A program made the translations under genes and the position numbers. Below the pieces are notes generated by a model that made no database searches, had not been told where the DNA came from, and worked only from the letters and a program-made list of their open reading frames with translations. From JAGOSA01 sp043718505 (GTDB lineage: Bacteria; Patescibacteriota; Minisyncoccia; Phycocordibacterales; UBA9973), in contig JAYSVN010000020.1 in NCBI GenBank assembly GCA_043718505.1, positions 1 through 19,879 on the forward strand: a stretch of 19,879 bases of DNA. Direction: 5' to 3'. Shown here one piece after another: positions 19,201 through 19,879 of this stretch (position 1 is its first letter; the number at the start of each line of letters is the position of its first letter).

Positions 19201-19879
19201 TTATATACCAACAAATTCCTTATCAAGATCATCTCGGTGTGCAACTCGTGAATAACGACGCATAGCCATGAGCAGACCGAGCGCGGTAAATTCTACCAAA
19301 AGATGAGAGCCGCCATAACTCATAAACGGTAGCGTTATACCGGTCACCGGCATAATACCAATATTCATTCCTATGTTAATAAGTATATGCGACAAAAGCA
19401 TGACAGCGAGCCCGGTCGCGAACAGAGTTTCAAAATTAGTCGCCCCGACGAAAGCTGCTTTTATAATTCTGGCGATCAATAACCCATACAATATAAGCAG
19501 GATAAGCGCACCGATAAATCCCCACTCTTCGGTAAAGGCCGCAAAAATAAAGTCTGTCTGATATTCAGGTAAATATTGAAGACGGGACTGTGTACCGAAA
19601 CCAACTCCTTTACCAAAAACTCCCCCTGAACCAACAGCAATACGCGATTGATAGGCATTGTAGCCCGAGCCACGAATGTCATAGTACGGATTTATAAAAT
19701 TAAGGACACGTTCCTTTTGGTATGGTTTAAAAACAAAGAACCAAAGCGCACCAAAGGCCGTTAGCATAATTGCAAAAACTACAGCCAAATGTTTTTTGGA
19801 AATACCGGAAACAAGTGTCATGCCAAGCCAGATAAGAAAAATAATAATGGCGGAACCAAAATCCGGTTCAAAAAAAATA
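19201..19879 (-). CDS. rodA: RodA-type SEDS peptidoglycan glycosyltransferase (partial, N-terminus outside the window)
   Basis: The C-terminal 225 aa are in the window, open to the edge. The first complete residues include FEPDFGSAIIIFLIWLGM, then YQSRIAVGSGGVFGKGVGFG, LPEYQTDFIFAAFTEEWGF and the hallmark NIGIMPVTGITLPFMSYGG, which together identify a SEDS protein; the GSGGVFGKG and TDFIFA sequences favour RodA over FtsW. RodA polymerises lipid II into glycan strands during rod-shaped elongation. The tail RRYSRVAHRDDLDKEFVGI is cytosolic. It is upstream of the PAP2 and uppP genes, which recycle the lipid carrier it releases, so this is a wall synthesis cluster. Confidence 0.93.
   Translation of the reverse strand, partial: IFFEPDFGSAIIIFLIWLGMTLVSGISKKHLAVVFAIMLTAFGALWFFVFKPYQKERVLNFINPYYDIRGSGYNAYQSRIAVGSGGVFGKGVGFGTQSRLQYLPEYQTDFIFAAFTEEWGFIGALILLILYGLLIARIIKAAFVGATNFETLFATGLAVMLLSHILINIGMNIGIMPVTGITLPFMSYGGSHLLVEFTALGLLMAMRRYSRVAHRDDLDKEFVGI

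Noticed and set aside
1..19879. CRISPR array, insertion sequence or phage module
   Set aside because: No regularly spaced repeats, transposase, integrase or phage structural genes are visible on either strand.

Overview
The window reads as an ordinary bacterial chromosome segment that uses the standard code: TGA is used as a stop, for example at 3906-3908. Several traits point by inference, not proof, to a small-genome bacterium of the Candidate Phyla Radiation/Patescibacteria, perhaps a parcubacterium. These are compact genes with very short spacers, almost no Shine-Dalgarno sequences, many lineage-specific small proteins, a LemA/DUF2207/HtpX block, a prepilin of the GFTLVEML type, and a UvrD-like helicase carrying a PD-(D/E)XK nuclease domain. 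Most genes lie on the minus strand.

Left end (1-3500): a UvrD/Rep-type helicase-nuclease is broken into two pieces by a 118-aa ORF. The break falls between helicase motif V and motif VI, and the second piece runs off the window. A divergent promoter region with a perfect 11-bp inverted repeat leads to a small plus-strand gene of unknown function.

Middle (3900-10100): a secreted Thr/Asp-rich protein, a DUF1761 membrane protein, a 52-aa nine-cysteine metallothionein-like protein, MsrB, a LysE-family exporter, a type IV prepilin-like protein, an RRM RNA-binding protein, a GT2 glycosyltransferase preceded by what looks like a truncated endonuclease V N-terminus, a ClsB-like phospholipase D-family enzyme, and a 59-aa acidic ORF.

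Right part (10200-19879): tRNA-Ser(GGA) overlaps the 3' end of a free-standing LAGLIDADG endonuclease gene. Upstream of it lies the block lemA - (frameshifted anchored protein) - DUF2207 - htpX. Two small plus-strand genes with good promoters and terminators follow. Last comes an envelope cluster, rodA - PAP2 phosphatase - uppP - secD - secF, which combines cell-wall elongation, undecaprenyl carrier recycling and protein export.

The points most worth a second look are the split helicase with its inserted ORF, the endonuclease whose stop codon lies inside a tRNA gene, a repeated promoter layout with the -10 box exactly 6 nt before the ATG in six genes (suggesting leaderless mRNAs), a clean frameshift in the gene after lemA, and the metallothionein-like mini-protein. 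I see no CRISPR array, insertion sequence, rRNA or recognisable new defence system.
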